Shown here one piece after another: positions 1 to 8,432 of a stretch of 16,508 nucleotides of DNA; the first letter of the stretch is position 1; each line of letters starts with the position of its first letter. The stretch is taken from contig CAYPTS010000046.1 of the NCBI GenBank assembly GCA_964413825.1, positions 1 through 16,508 on the forward strand, written 5' to 3'. The notes under the pieces are model-generated. The model had not been told where the DNA came from. It worked only from the letters and a program-made list of their open reading frames with translations, and did not search any database. This stretch comes from JAFGKM01 sp964413825 (lineage in GTDB: Bacteria; Ratteibacteria; UBA8468; B48-G9; JAFGKM01). The translations under genes were made by a program, and so were the position numbers.

Positions 1-1
1 A

Positions 2-610
2 AAAGCAAGGGAACGGGCACGGCAGGCGGTATGTATCAGCAATCTGAAACAGATATACCTTGCTCTCCGGATGTATGCCAACGATTACGATGACAGGATA
101 TCCGGAGATACCAATGGCGGTGATAGCGGGCAGATGTGGTACAACATCCTCTCGGCCGGACACTATCTCCCGAGAAAAACACACCCGAGTGGTGTGGTAA
201 CAGCTGCCACCCTTGTCTGTCCCACAGCCATGGGTTTTAAAGGGCCTTTTGTCTCGGACAAAGACAGAACATGGGGGTCCCAGGCAGCCTGTTCCTACGG
301 GTTGAATGAGTACATCTGGTATGCTGACCCAAGACCCAGATTCAGAGACTGGGAGAAGTTGAAAAACAATCAGTACAAGGTCCTTGCTTCAGACATATGG
401 GAAAGATACAGCGGTACCTATGTTATTCGATACTGGGCCGCTAACATGGACGGCGTGCAGAACGATGATTTCTGTGTGGCGGCGTGGCACAATGAAGGAT
501 CAAATCTGCTTTACTTTGACGGTCACGTGGGCTGGGCAAAAAAAACCGATTTCTGGGCAAGAAAATACAACTGGCTTACACCTTACTGGTCTGATTCATT
601 GCCGTATTGA
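2..610 (+). CDS. Pseudopilin-like H-X9-DG protein, 5' end missing
   Basis: The reading frame is open from base 2 to the TGA at 608-610, so the N-terminus lies outside the window; the ATG at 71 is internal. The visible start reads KARERARQAVCISNLKQ, then IYLALRMYANDYDDR, the typical segment after the cleaved hydrophobic helix of prepilin-type proteins common in Planctomycetota, Lentisphaerota and Verrucomicrobiota (C-x-SNLKQ-x4-L-x2-YA-x-D). Further hallmarks are VCPTA, SYGLNEYIW, the ASDIW block, and the closing motif H-x9-DG (AWHNEGSNLLYFDGHVGW), the signature of the prepilin-type processing-associated H-X9-DG group. The missing part should hold the prepilin cleavage site and one transmembrane helix. 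Cellular role is unknown; such proteins are numerous in these phyla and often sit beside glycosidase genes. Whether it is cotranscribed with the next gene, 87 bases downstream, is unclear. Confidence 0.88.
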   Translation, partial: KARERARQAVCISNLKQIYLALRMYANDYDDRISGDTNGGDSGQMWYNILSAGHYLPRKTHPSGVVTAATLVCPTAMGFKGPFVSDKDRTWGSQAACSYGLNEYIWYADPRPRFRDWEKLKNNQYKVLASDIWERYSGTYVIRYWAANMDGVQNDDFCVAAWHNEGSNLLYFDGHVGWAKKTDFWARKYNWLTPYWSDSLPY

Positions 611-614
611 AAAA

Positions 615-680
615 AGGCGTCTTTTGTATGCAAATCTATATTTTAGCGTAAGTACCTTCATATATCTCAAAGAGACGCCT
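615..680. repeat. Inverted repeat in the gap before the 698 gene
   Basis: AGGCGTCTTTTG at 615-626 can pair with CAAAGAGACGCCT at 668-680, giving 12 base pairs with one bulged G and a loop of about 41 bases. It lies just after the pseudopilin stop codon and ends 17 bases before the next ATG. The loop is too long for a standard intrinsic terminator and no T-run follows the right arm. It might be a leader-RNA structure, an operator, or the ends of a tiny decayed element. I found no convincing promoter boxes in the rest of the gap. Confidence 0.45.
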
Positions 681-697
681 GCATTATATAGGAAACT

Positions 698-3031
698 ATG
701 CGAACATTCATTATTCGCCTGTTGCTAATTGTTCTGGTGTGTACGGTTGTTTCTCCATGGTCCGCATGTCCTGATGCCATTTCTCCGCATCCGGTCTTTC
801 AAACAGAAAAACAGGAGATTGAGCAGTGGTTCCAGCCCGGTAGAAACTGGTTCTCAAAGTCAGGACTATCATGGGATTGCGGAACGTCCGGCATAACCAT
901 CAATCTTGCCCTTCGCATGAAGAAGTTCAGGAACAGGGATATTATCATTATGGATGCCATCAGCCGCGAGGGGAAAAAAGTCACACTGGGCGTGAAGTTC
1001 AGGGAAGACGGGTACCTTTACGTGTATGACAACCCCGGGAATCCTGACGCGTACGTGTTTTGCGTGAAGAACCGCCGGACGGCACAGTGGCTTCCGGGAG
1101 AGATTCACTACATCTCCTGCGGGTGGAACGCCGAAGGGCTCTTTGTGGCATTCACAGATTCTTTCGGCAGCGCGCCTGCCGACGCGGTAGACCCCAAAAA
1201 GTTCCCTGAACGACACCGGTTCCTGCCTGTTACCATCACAGGACTGCACATCAGCAACCAGGCCGGTAACCTTGAAAACATCGAGATTTTACTTGATAGT
1301 TCGTTAATCCGGGGAAAAAACAACCCTCTGGAGGATGTTATCTGCAAGGTCATTCCTCCGGAAAACGGTATTTTTCTTTCCTCCAACATTCTACTGCCTT
1401 CCTCCTTGGGTTTTGTGATTGAGGATAGAGAAGGTTACCTGAAGAAAAACGCCCGTCTGGTCGTGGAATGTCCAGAGGGGATATCACCTTACAACGAACT
1501 GACTGTCAACCGCGTGTGCGCTTTCCCGTTTACGTATGACATACGGGGGGTTGAGAAATTCGAGTGCGACGGCAAAACATACTACCGTTACCGGTTCTTC
1601 TTTCCCCATACGCCCAAGGACCAGGTGACGGAACACCGGCTGTTCGGTGCCGCACTGTTCTGGGGGACCGACCTCCCCGAGAAACAGGCGGATGAAATTG
1701 TCATGTACATGGAGTGGGACGGAGGCAGGCAACCGGCAGCCTCTGTTCCCGTCAGGATTCTTGCCCCATTGGCCGACGTAGAAAGATTTGAGACAATGCC
1801 GATCGGCCTGTGGGGGAATCCGTTCTCACCCGGGATAAAAAACTGGTGTGCAAAAACAGGTGTGAACTTCTTGGCACCGCACATCCCTGCAGCCGACAAT
1901 GAGAACGCCGGTGCTGTCATAGAAGAAGCAAAAGAACGGCTGGCCGGTACCGGGATAGAACTGGACCTCTACAGTTTGAAAATCTGGTGGGGACCTAAGT
2001 GGGACCAGGATAAAGCGGTGACAAGAATTGACGGAACAAAGAACATGTCTTTTCCCTGCCTCTCTTACCGGGGCAAGGAATTTTTTGAGGACCGCGAACG
2101 AGCCAAGAATTTTATTCTGCAGGGTTTCAGTGGAATCTACACAGACATTGAGTGTGAGGTTTACAAGGGCTGTTTCTGCGAGCGATGCGTAAACGGCTTC
2201 AGGAAATTTATGGAAGAAAAACACCCGGAACTTGGGTGGATTGAACCGAAAGACTTTGCCGGCACGGTGCTCTCCCCCAATCCGGAAAACCAGAAAGCGT
2301 GGCTGGAATATATCGGTTTCCTTATGAGCGAGTATTACCTGTCGCTCTGCGACGGAATAGGCGAAGCAGCTGCCATGCTCAAACTCACCAATCCTCCGCG
2401 GCTCACGATATACAACGACGGCGACATAAGGGCGGGTGTAGCCGGAGCAGACCTGTCTCACCTCCTGGCGCAGAAGAATCCCGGAGCGGAAGTTCTGTGC
2501 GGCCCGCCGGTCTACAGCGGCCCGGCGGGAGGCGGCGACCGAGTGCGCAACCTGCGTAAAACGTACCCGGAGACGCTCATTTATCCGCATATCGGCCGCG
2601 CACCGGAAATTCCCAGGTTCAACATGGAGTACCTTGTGTATGAAATCATTGCCAACGGTGCCCGGGGATTCCATATTTACAGTCACACATCCCTGGACGG
2701 TGAAGAACTAAGTCAGTTGAGCACATCTGCAGGGGTTATAAGGAAGGTGGAACGGTTTATCGCCAGTTCACACCTGCTGGATGAGCCGTTCGACCCTGAC
2801 AAGGACACCAGAATCCGGGCGATAGGTAATAATCACCGGATGCTGATTCTGGTAGCCCGCTATCAAAAAACAGGTACGGTAGAGGTCACGGTGCCGGTTG
2901 AAGTAGCATCGTCGGTCATTAATCTGAAAACGGGAAAGATGCTCTGTAGCATCCGACCGGGAAAGAACACCTTCAGTGTATCTTTCGACCAACCGGGTGC
3001 CGTGTTGTTTATGGTGGATAGACAGTTATAA
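698..3031 (+). CDS. Exported lectin-like plus GH42-like TIM-barrel protein
   Basis: 777 residues. Residues 1-27 form a signal peptide (charged MRTFIIR, hydrophobic LLLIVLVCTVV, small residues near 22-27), so the product is exported. Residues about 35-205 look like a concanavalin A/LamG-type beta sandwich (LPGEIHYISCGWNAEGLFVAF). About 215-355 is a beta-rich linker domain. About 365-690 looks like a TIM barrel, followed by a small C-terminal beta domain (700-777). In the barrel, C454 and the C-x-C-x2-C at 492-497, right after YTDIE (D483, E485), match the layout of GH42 beta-galactosidases (upstream zinc Cys, DNE acid/base, C-x-C-x2-C, then FR). E485 is the candidate acid/base; no nucleophile is evident. 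Start at 698: AGGA at 690-693 and the signal peptide agree. Likely a glycosidase or glycan-binding protein; substrate unknown. Assignment rests on motifs only. Confidence 0.72.
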   Translation: MRTFIIRLLLIVLVCTVVSPWSACPDAISPHPVFQTEKQEIEQWFQPGRNWFSKSGLSWDCGTSGITINLALRMKKFRNRDIIIMDAISREGKKVTLGVKFREDGYLYVYDNPGNPDAYVFCVKNRRTAQWLPGEIHYISCGWNAEGLFVAFTDSFGSAPADAVDPKKFPERHRFLPVTITGLHISNQAGNLENIEILLDSSLIRGKNNPLEDVICKVIPPENGIFLSSNILLPSSLGFVIEDREGYLKKNARLVVECPEGISPYNELTVNRVCAFPFTYDIRGVEKFECDGKTYYRYRFFFPHTPKDQVTEHRLFGAALFWGTDLPEKQADEIVMYMEWDGGRQPAASVPVRILAPLADVERFETMPIGLWGNPFSPGIKNWCAKTGVNFLAPHIPAADNENAGAVIEEAKERLAGTGIELDLYSLKIWWGPKWDQDKAVTRIDGTKNMSFPCLSYRGKEFFEDRERAKNFILQGFSGIYTDIECEVYKGCFCERCVNGFRKFMEEKHPELGWIEPKDFAGTVLSPNPENQKAWLEYIGFLMSEYYLSLCDGIGEAAAMLKLTNPPRLTIYNDGDIRAGVAGADLSHLLAQKNPGAEVLCGPPVYSGPAGGGDRVRNLRKTYPETLIYPHIGRAPEIPRFNMEYLVYEIIANGARGFHIYSHTSLDGEELSQLSTSAGVIRKVERFIASSHLLDEPFDPDKDTRIRAIGNNHRMLILVARYQKTGTVEVTVPVEVASSVINLKTGKMLCSIRPGKNTFSVSFDQPGAVLFMVDRQL

Positions 3032-3072
3032 GCCGTGCATTTTGACTACAGCGGCAAAAGAGAAAAACTTAG

Positions 3073-5121
3073 ATGACCTACATGTTGAGGCGGTTGTTGC
3101 CGCCGTGGAATCCGGATGAAGGCATCCGGGAAACAGTCGGATTCTGCCGAAGTCACGGTATTGACGAAGTTGCCTTTTTCGATGAATCCTCCAATGCATA
3201 CCACGAACTTCCCACTACTGAAGAAATAAGGGAAAAGATACGCTGGCTTGAACTGGCAAAGAAGAATCTGGAAAAGTATGGTATTAACTATTCCATTAAC
3301 GTCTTAACTACACTGGGTCATGGAGATTACGGTGGCGACGTTGCCGGCAGATTCCCCGGCATTGAGTTCATGGTGGATATCACGGGCAGCGTCTCAAAAT
3401 CCTGTCCCTGTCCTCTTTCCTCTGTCTGGCGTTCTGTAATAACGGAGACCTACCGGTTGTATGCCTCTACGCATCCTGTCCGCATCTGGGTTGACGATGA
3501 CTTCCGACTGACCGGCCACGGTGCGGCGCAGCACGCATGCTACTGCCCGCTGCATCTGAAGGAATTCAACCGCCGATTCGGTCAACATGTCACCAGAGAA
3601 GAACTCGTATCGGCAATTCTGCAGCCCGGAAAACCCCATCCCCTGCGTTCGCTCTGGCTTCAATTCCAGGAAGATGTCATGGTTGAAACGACAACGCTCC
3701 TGCGGGAATCCGTCCATTCAGTCTCCCCGGAGACACAGATGGGATGGATGTCCACGACACCTTTCATGCATGAGATTGAGCAACGGCACATGGGACAACA
3801 AATAGCGGCATTCGGCGGGAACGGCACAGCCGCTATCCGATTGGCAACCACCCAGTATTACGAAGGAAATCCAAGGGTCCTTCTCATTGAGGACGAAGCG
3901 CTGAAAAAATCTATTCCGCAGATTCCGGCAGGAACAACTTTCTGTACTGAAATAGAGAGTATGCCGCACTTTCTCTATAACAAATCGGCGGTATGGATTG
4001 CTGCACAGATGAGTTGGGCCGGTGTTCTGAACATTCCAAACCATACTCTGAACATCTACGATTATCTGGGTACGCCAACCCGCGTCGTTCCGTTGCTGGG
4101 CAGGATGTTAAGGAAGCAGAAGACGTTTCTCCGTGAACTGGAGAAGTTTACCGCCGGTACGTCGGTTTTCCGGGGCGTCCGTTTCCTTAGTCATCCGTAT
4201 TCGGCCCGTTTTGTTGAGACTGTCGAAGGTAAAAGCATGGAGGAGTTGAAGGTGCGCGAGACCGGTTGGGCAGATGTGGTCAGGGGGTTCGGGATGCCGA
4301 TGGTCTGTGCCGGCCAGGAGGATGTCGTCGCAGTAAGCGGCCAGGCGTTGAGGCAGTTTGACAGAGACGGACTGGAACGTATTTTCTCACGGGGTGTTCT
4401 CCTCGACCTGTCGGCGCTGCGGGTGCTTCAGGATATGCAAAGCGGCGACCTTGCCGGTGTGAGCATTAAGGACGAGATAGGTATGCGTGCCCGGCCTATC
4501 GGTCCGGAGGTCCTGACTGACCCGGATTTCGGAGGAGGCAAACACCGGTTCACGTGGACATATGCACCGTCAGATAAAGGAACCGTCGGCATATTGCATC
4601 TCTTTCCCGGAGCCCGTACCATCTCCATAATTGCAGATGTCGACCTCCAGCCACTATTTCCAGGTGCAGTTCTTTTTGAAAACCGTCTTGGCGGCCGTGT
4701 AGCCATCTACCCGTATGACGCATCGGGGAAAGACCCTGATGTTTACAACAAGGGCATCACAAAATATTTTTTCACTGAGTACAGGAAGATGCAGATGCAG
4801 GCCGTCATCCGGTGGCTGGCGAATGGCCGCATCCCCCTTGTTGTCAATGCTGACGGATGGGTTCTGCCCCACAGGGCTGACGGTGAAAAATCCATACTGT
4901 TGGCAGCGATGAACCTGAACTACGATTCATGGAATGCCCTTTCCATGGAAGCATATGTCACCGGTACGGCAGAGCATATAGAGTTGTTCAATCCAAAGGG
5001 TAAAATCAGCCGTCTTGACCGGCATTTGTGGAGTCAAGACAATGGACACATTCATATCCGGCTAAAAGAGAAGGTCCCGGCGCTGGGCATCGTTGCCGTC
5101 AAAATCGCCGTGAATTCTTGA
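3073..5121 (+). CDS. Putative GH42-like (clan GH-A) protein, copy 1 of a paralogous pair
   Basis: 682 residues, no signal peptide, so probably cytoplasmic. Homologous along its whole length to the product of 13236-15320. Residues about 1-350 look like a TIM barrel: NVLTTLGHGDYG (76-87), FMVDITG (99-105), RIWVDDDFRLTGHG (137-150), C-x-CP-x-H (C156, C158, H161), TTPF..EIE (228-236), CTEIESMP (291-298) and HTLNIYD (324-330). C113 with C156/C158/H161 resembles the four-ligand zinc site of GH42, with His for the last Cys. D143 falls where GH42 has its acid/base Glu; E293 or E295 is the best nucleophile candidate. Residues about 360-680 hold a second domain resembling a trimerisation or Rossmann-like region (GVLLDLSAL) and a beta-rich end. 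It starts 41 bases after the preceding stop with only a weak Shine-Dalgarno. No known family was named with certainty. Confidence 0.7.
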   Translation: MTYMLRRLLPPWNPDEGIRETVGFCRSHGIDEVAFFDESSNAYHELPTTEEIREKIRWLELAKKNLEKYGINYSINVLTTLGHGDYGGDVAGRFPGIEFMVDITGSVSKSCPCPLSSVWRSVITETYRLYASTHPVRIWVDDDFRLTGHGAAQHACYCPLHLKEFNRRFGQHVTREELVSAILQPGKPHPLRSLWLQFQEDVMVETTTLLRESVHSVSPETQMGWMSTTPFMHEIEQRHMGQQIAAFGGNGTAAIRLATTQYYEGNPRVLLIEDEALKKSIPQIPAGTTFCTEIESMPHFLYNKSAVWIAAQMSWAGVLNIPNHTLNIYDYLGTPTRVVPLLGRMLRKQKTFLRELEKFTAGTSVFRGVRFLSHPYSARFVETVEGKSMEELKVRETGWADVVRGFGMPMVCAGQEDVVAVSGQALRQFDRDGLERIFSRGVLLDLSALRVLQDMQSGDLAGVSIKDEIGMRARPIGPEVLTDPDFGGGKHRFTWTYAPSDKGTVGILHLFPGARTISIIADVDLQPLFPGAVLFENRLGGRVAIYPYDASGKDPDVYNKGITKYFFTEYRKMQMQAVIRWLANGRIPLVVNADGWVLPHRADGEKSILLAAMNLNYDSWNALSMEAYVTGTAEHIELFNPKGKISRLDRHLWSQDNGHIHIRLKEKVPALGIVAVKIAVNS

Positions 5122-5143
5122 GATTTTTAAGGGAGGCTTGAAG

Positions 5144-5180
5144 AAATCCCCCTGCCTCCCCCTTTGTTAAAGGGGGATTT
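5144..5180. repeat. Palindromic intergenic repeat with two alternative hairpins
   Basis: In the 71-base gap between two genes, TCCCCCTTT (5157-5165) and AAAGGGGGA (5169-5177) form a perfect 9-bp stem with loop GTT. A second arm, AAATCCCCC (5144-5152), is complementary to GGGGGATTT (5172-5180), allowing a competing hairpin. The pattern resembles the short dispersed AAATCCCCC...GGGGGATTT repeats I recall from intergenic regions of several environmental bacterial phyla. A terminator is less likely because no T-run follows. The purine-rich right flank GGGAGAG (5181-5187) serves as the Shine-Dalgarno of the next ORF. Confidence 0.7.
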
Positions 5181-5192
5181 GGGAGAGAAAAA

Positions 5193-8100
5193 ATGTCTAA
5201 TCAAAACCTGCTGCATGCAGGGACTGTTTTTTTTAAATCCAAAAGCCGGACAGATACCCGGTATGGACATGGAAGGAAATTGTTGCTGATAATGAAGATA
5301 CTCACTATGTGGATACTTCTGACGTACACCTCTGTCTTCGCCGCAGTTCCCTCGGGTGTTACATTTTATGCGGGATTGGAGGACTCCATTAATGCGAATT
5401 TCGCAGTTGGCGATGGAACCGGGTCATCAGTGGGTAAAAATATTTCTTTCAGGCCGGGATTACGCGGTAAGGCGTTGCTTGTCGGCGATGGAGAGGCACT
5501 GATTAGGTATTCTGCAGAAAAAAACCTTCTCCTGCCAGAGGGTAGTATAGAACTGTGGGTTAAACCTCTCGACTGGAAAATTCCCTGCTGGGGATTTCAT
5601 ATATTCATGAGCGCCGACGGCGAGAATAATTCAGCAATGCTTCTTTACAAATACGCCCATCTGCAGGGCGGACTGCTTTTTTATCTGAGCGACGGAAAAG
5701 GCAGAACGGCCCAGTCATCACCGCCTGTCGCACGCGGTCAGATTGATTCGCTGCCCGGAACATGGCACCAACTTGTGGCAGTCTGGTCCGGTACGGAAAT
5801 AACCTCCTATTTTGACGGCAAACGGTCGGGAGTGACACCGGTTGGGTTCCCCTTGCCCGCCCGGATGCTCCATTTCAGGATTGGCGACGACCCATGGAAA
5901 GAAGCGGCATCTACCAAAGGTCTCCCGCCGGAACTCTCTGCGACCGCAGAAAACCGCAATGCGCACACCCTCCTGGACGAGGTCTATTTCTATAACCGTG
6001 CACTGACCGAAGAGGAGGTTGCATGGACGTTTGCCAACAGCCAAAAGCGGACGCCCGGCAGTGACATCCCTGTTGAGGTAGTCCCGGCTATAACAGAAGT
6101 CAAGGCGGAACCTGATGTTGACAATAAAAAACTCCTGGTTGATATCAAAGCAAACACCCGCTTTTTTTCGAACGCAGAGGGCGGAGAGGTTTACCTCAAC
6201 GGACCTGAAGAGTTAAAAAGCCGTGGAACCTTTGTTCTGGATAAGAATGGACTGGCAAAGGTAAAGATTGACTGCCCTTCATTTCCGGCTGGCAACATGG
6301 AAGTCAGGGTTTTGCTGAAAGAAAAGAGCGGCCGGATACTCGGGGAAGGGAAAACTGTGCTGGTTTCACCCGGTCCGCCGGTCTGGAGAGGCAACCGGAT
6401 AGGGATAACCGCACAGCCACCGGAACCTTTCACTCCAATCAGGAGCATTGAAGGAGGATATGGATTCTCCTGTTGGAACAGGAAGGTTTCTTTTGACAGA
6501 ACAGGATTCATCAAACAGATAAAATCCGGCGGTAAAGAGATTCTTGCAGAGCCAATGGCACTGGAGGCAGAGTCCGGAGGGAAACCTGTTTTATGGAAGG
6601 GAAAGATGAAGAAGGTGGAAGCGGACGCCAACCGGATTGTCTGGAACGCAGATGCCCGGTCGTCCATCGGGCGATTAACATCCACCATTACGGCAGAATA
6701 TGACGGTATGATACGTTACGACTTTACACTGATCCCGTCAACCGGCATGGATGTGGACCGCCTTGAATTGAAGATTCCCTTCCGGGCAGACCTTATGACG
6801 CTATCTTACCTGGCTACCTCGCCGGAAGGGCAGGTACACCCGGATATTTACTCACTCATGGAGGCATTGAAGAAAACAGCCGGACTGCCGGAGATGGTAG
6901 GAAGAGAGATGAATGCGGAACTGCCTTGGACTATCTATGTATGGCTGGGGAACGAGGATATGGGCATATCTGGTGTGGTAGAATCTGACGAAGCATGGGA
7001 CAGCGTTGACAGAAAGGACATGTTTCGGATTGAATCGCAGGGGAAATCGGTTTCGCTGGTCTGGTCGTTTGCAAGAAAGAACTGGGAACTGCCGAATCCG
7101 TGGAAGTTCACCATCGGCATACAGGCGACGCCTACCAAGGATCCGGGTCATGCACTGCGCGCCAGACGTTTTGGGAAACCTGAATATCTTCCCGGAGGAA
7201 ACACCCACATTCTGACCGTCTGGTACCCGGCGTCTCCTCATGAGGGATACCTCGGCGTGAGCGATCCCGTATGGTTTGACAACTACTTAAGAAAAAACTA
7301 TACAGAGAAGGGGATTAGTCCTATCCATTATAGTTTCATCAGCAAAATGGACAGCAGTGCGCCGGAGTATGCCTTCTATCTGAAGAAATACCGTAGTTCT
7401 GAAAGACTTGTCAAAGAGGTTCCTATAAACGGATGGGGCAAGAATGCCACAGAAGTCGTGGCGCCTCCTGCACCGGAACACATTGATTATGTCCTCTGGA
7501 AAGCACACCAACTCCTGACACGGGTTGACTACAGAGGGTTGTACTTTGACCTGACACTGCCATATCCGTCCGACAGCGAGGCGGCCGGGTTCGGGTATGT
7601 TCCTCGGAATGCCGTAAACCTTGGCAAGCCTATCGGAGGTCTATCATGGCAGGGCTCCGGGGGAGCCAGAAACGCCGGGACACAAAGAAGACCTACATAT
7701 CCTGTCTTCGCAACCAGAAAAATGTACCAGCGCATCTACACGATGCTTAAAGAAATGGAAAAAGAACGGGGATATGACATGTTCATGGTCAATCACCAGG
7801 GACCATGGGCATGGATTGGAACCTATTGTGATTTTGTATGGGCAGGTGAAGGATTCAAGGAAGACTACCGGCGCGTCTTTACGCCCATGCTCATGCGAAA
7901 CCTCCGGGGTGCACATCTGGGATATCGGACCCTCTGGCTGCCACAACCTCCGGCTACCGGTATTCACCGCATTGACGATAAAAACCAACCTGAACAGCCG
8001 ACGCGGTATCTGACAGGGATGCTGCTTCTGCACGATATGGACGTCACCGCCACCTATTGCAACATCAAGGTTCTTGCTGACATGTTTTCGGCCATTGACC

Positions 8101-8414
8101 GTTTCGGCGGCATTGCAGATACAACGTTTTTCCCTTACTGGAAGAAAAAAGGCGTAACCCCAGGTCAGAGTGAAACCGGCGTGCTGTGTTCGGCATACGT
8201 TAAACCGCAGGCAGGAAACGGTTCCCTGCTCTGTGCGGTCAACATGACGGATAAATCGCAGAAATCGCGTCTGACACTTGACTTCAAACTTCTCAATGCG
8301 GGCGGTAAACCTGCCGCAAAAGACCTTTTGACCGGTGAGGCAACAGACCTTGACGGCAATGTACTGGAGGTCAATCTTGCTCCGTATGACTACGTGCTGA
8401 TAGAAGTAAAATAA
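5193..8414 (+). CDS. Exported LamG plus GH123-N/DUF6067-like glycoside hydrolase-like protein
   Basis: Up to 1073 residues. Residues about 52-285 are a LamG/concanavalin A-like domain: TFYAGLED, EGSIELWVKP (116-125), LPGTWHQLVAVWSG (187-200), and the family's closing DEVYFYNRALTEEEV (262-276). About 297-395 is Ig-like. About 400-650 is a beta-sandwich resembling the DUF6067/GH123 N-terminal domain (YGFSCWNRKVSFDRTGFI, YDGMIRYDFTLIP). About 670-990 looks like a TIM barrel (YRGLYFDLTLPYP, D786; MFMVNHQGPW; DFVWAGEGF, E886), then a C-terminal beta domain. Catalytic residues cannot be fixed by eye. Start: ATG 5193 has a good GGGAGAG, but the signal peptide begins at internal Met34 (MKILTMWILLTYTSVFAA, ATG at 5292, GGAAGGA 14 bases upstream), so the mature protein is the same yet the true start may be 5292. 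Probably exported and acting on a polysaccharide. Confidence 0.8.
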   Translation: MSNQNLLHAGTVFFKSKSRTDTRYGHGRKLLLIMKILTMWILLTYTSVFAAVPSGVTFYAGLEDSINANFAVGDGTGSSVGKNISFRPGLRGKALLVGDGEALIRYSAEKNLLLPEGSIELWVKPLDWKIPCWGFHIFMSADGENNSAMLLYKYAHLQGGLLFYLSDGKGRTAQSSPPVARGQIDSLPGTWHQLVAVWSGTEITSYFDGKRSGVTPVGFPLPARMLHFRIGDDPWKEAASTKGLPPELSATAENRNAHTLLDEVYFYNRALTEEEVAWTFANSQKRTPGSDIPVEVVPAITEVKAEPDVDNKKLLVDIKANTRFFSNAEGGEVYLNGPEELKSRGTFVLDKNGLAKVKIDCPSFPAGNMEVRVLLKEKSGRILGEGKTVLVSPGPPVWRGNRIGITAQPPEPFTPIRSIEGGYGFSCWNRKVSFDRTGFIKQIKSGGKEILAEPMALEAESGGKPVLWKGKMKKVEADANRIVWNADARSSIGRLTSTITAEYDGMIRYDFTLIPSTGMDVDRLELKIPFRADLMTLSYLATSPEGQVHPDIYSLMEALKKTAGLPEMVGREMNAELPWTIYVWLGNEDMGISGVVESDEAWDSVDRKDMFRIESQGKSVSLVWSFARKNWELPNPWKFTIGIQATPTKDPGHALRARRFGKPEYLPGGNTHILTVWYPASPHEGYLGVSDPVWFDNYLRKNYTEKGISPIHYSFISKMDSSAPEYAFYLKKYRSSERLVKEVPINGWGKNATEVVAPPAPEHIDYVLWKAHQLLTRVDYRGLYFDLTLPYPSDSEAAGFGYVPRNAVNLGKPIGGLSWQGSGGARNAGTQRRPTYPVFATRKMYQRIYTMLKEMEKERGYDMFMVNHQGPWAWIGTYCDFVWAGEGFKEDYRRVFTPMLMRNLRGAHLGYRTLWLPQPPATGIHRIDDKNQPEQPTRYLTGMLLLHDMDVTATYCNIKVLADMFSAIDRFGGIADTTFFPYWKKKGVTPGQSETGVLCSAYVKPQAGNGSLLCAVNMTDKSQKSRLTLDFKLLNAGGKPAAKDLLTGEATDLDGNVLEVNLAPYDYVLIEVK

Positions 8415-8432
8415 CTGGGGAGAATCTGCTCT

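Noticed and set aside
626..697. Possible promoter boxes (TTGTAT, TATATT, TTATAT) in the gap before 698
   Set aside because: Spacings between candidate -35 and -10 boxes are far from 17 bases, and AT-rich DNA gives such matches by chance.
384..728. 114-codon plus-strand frame across the pseudopilin end and the following gap
   Set aside because: It overlaps two better-supported genes in another frame and has no motif or Shine-Dalgarno.
1826..2686. 286-codon open frame on the minus strand inside the 777-aa gene
   Set aside because: It is antisense to a protein with clear domains, has low-complexity R/V-rich composition and no ribosome site; it is a shadow of the real gene.
5144..5180. Reading the palindrome as an intrinsic terminator for the 3073 gene
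   Set aside because: No run of T follows the stem on the plus strand, and the flank after it is purine-rich and serves the next gene.
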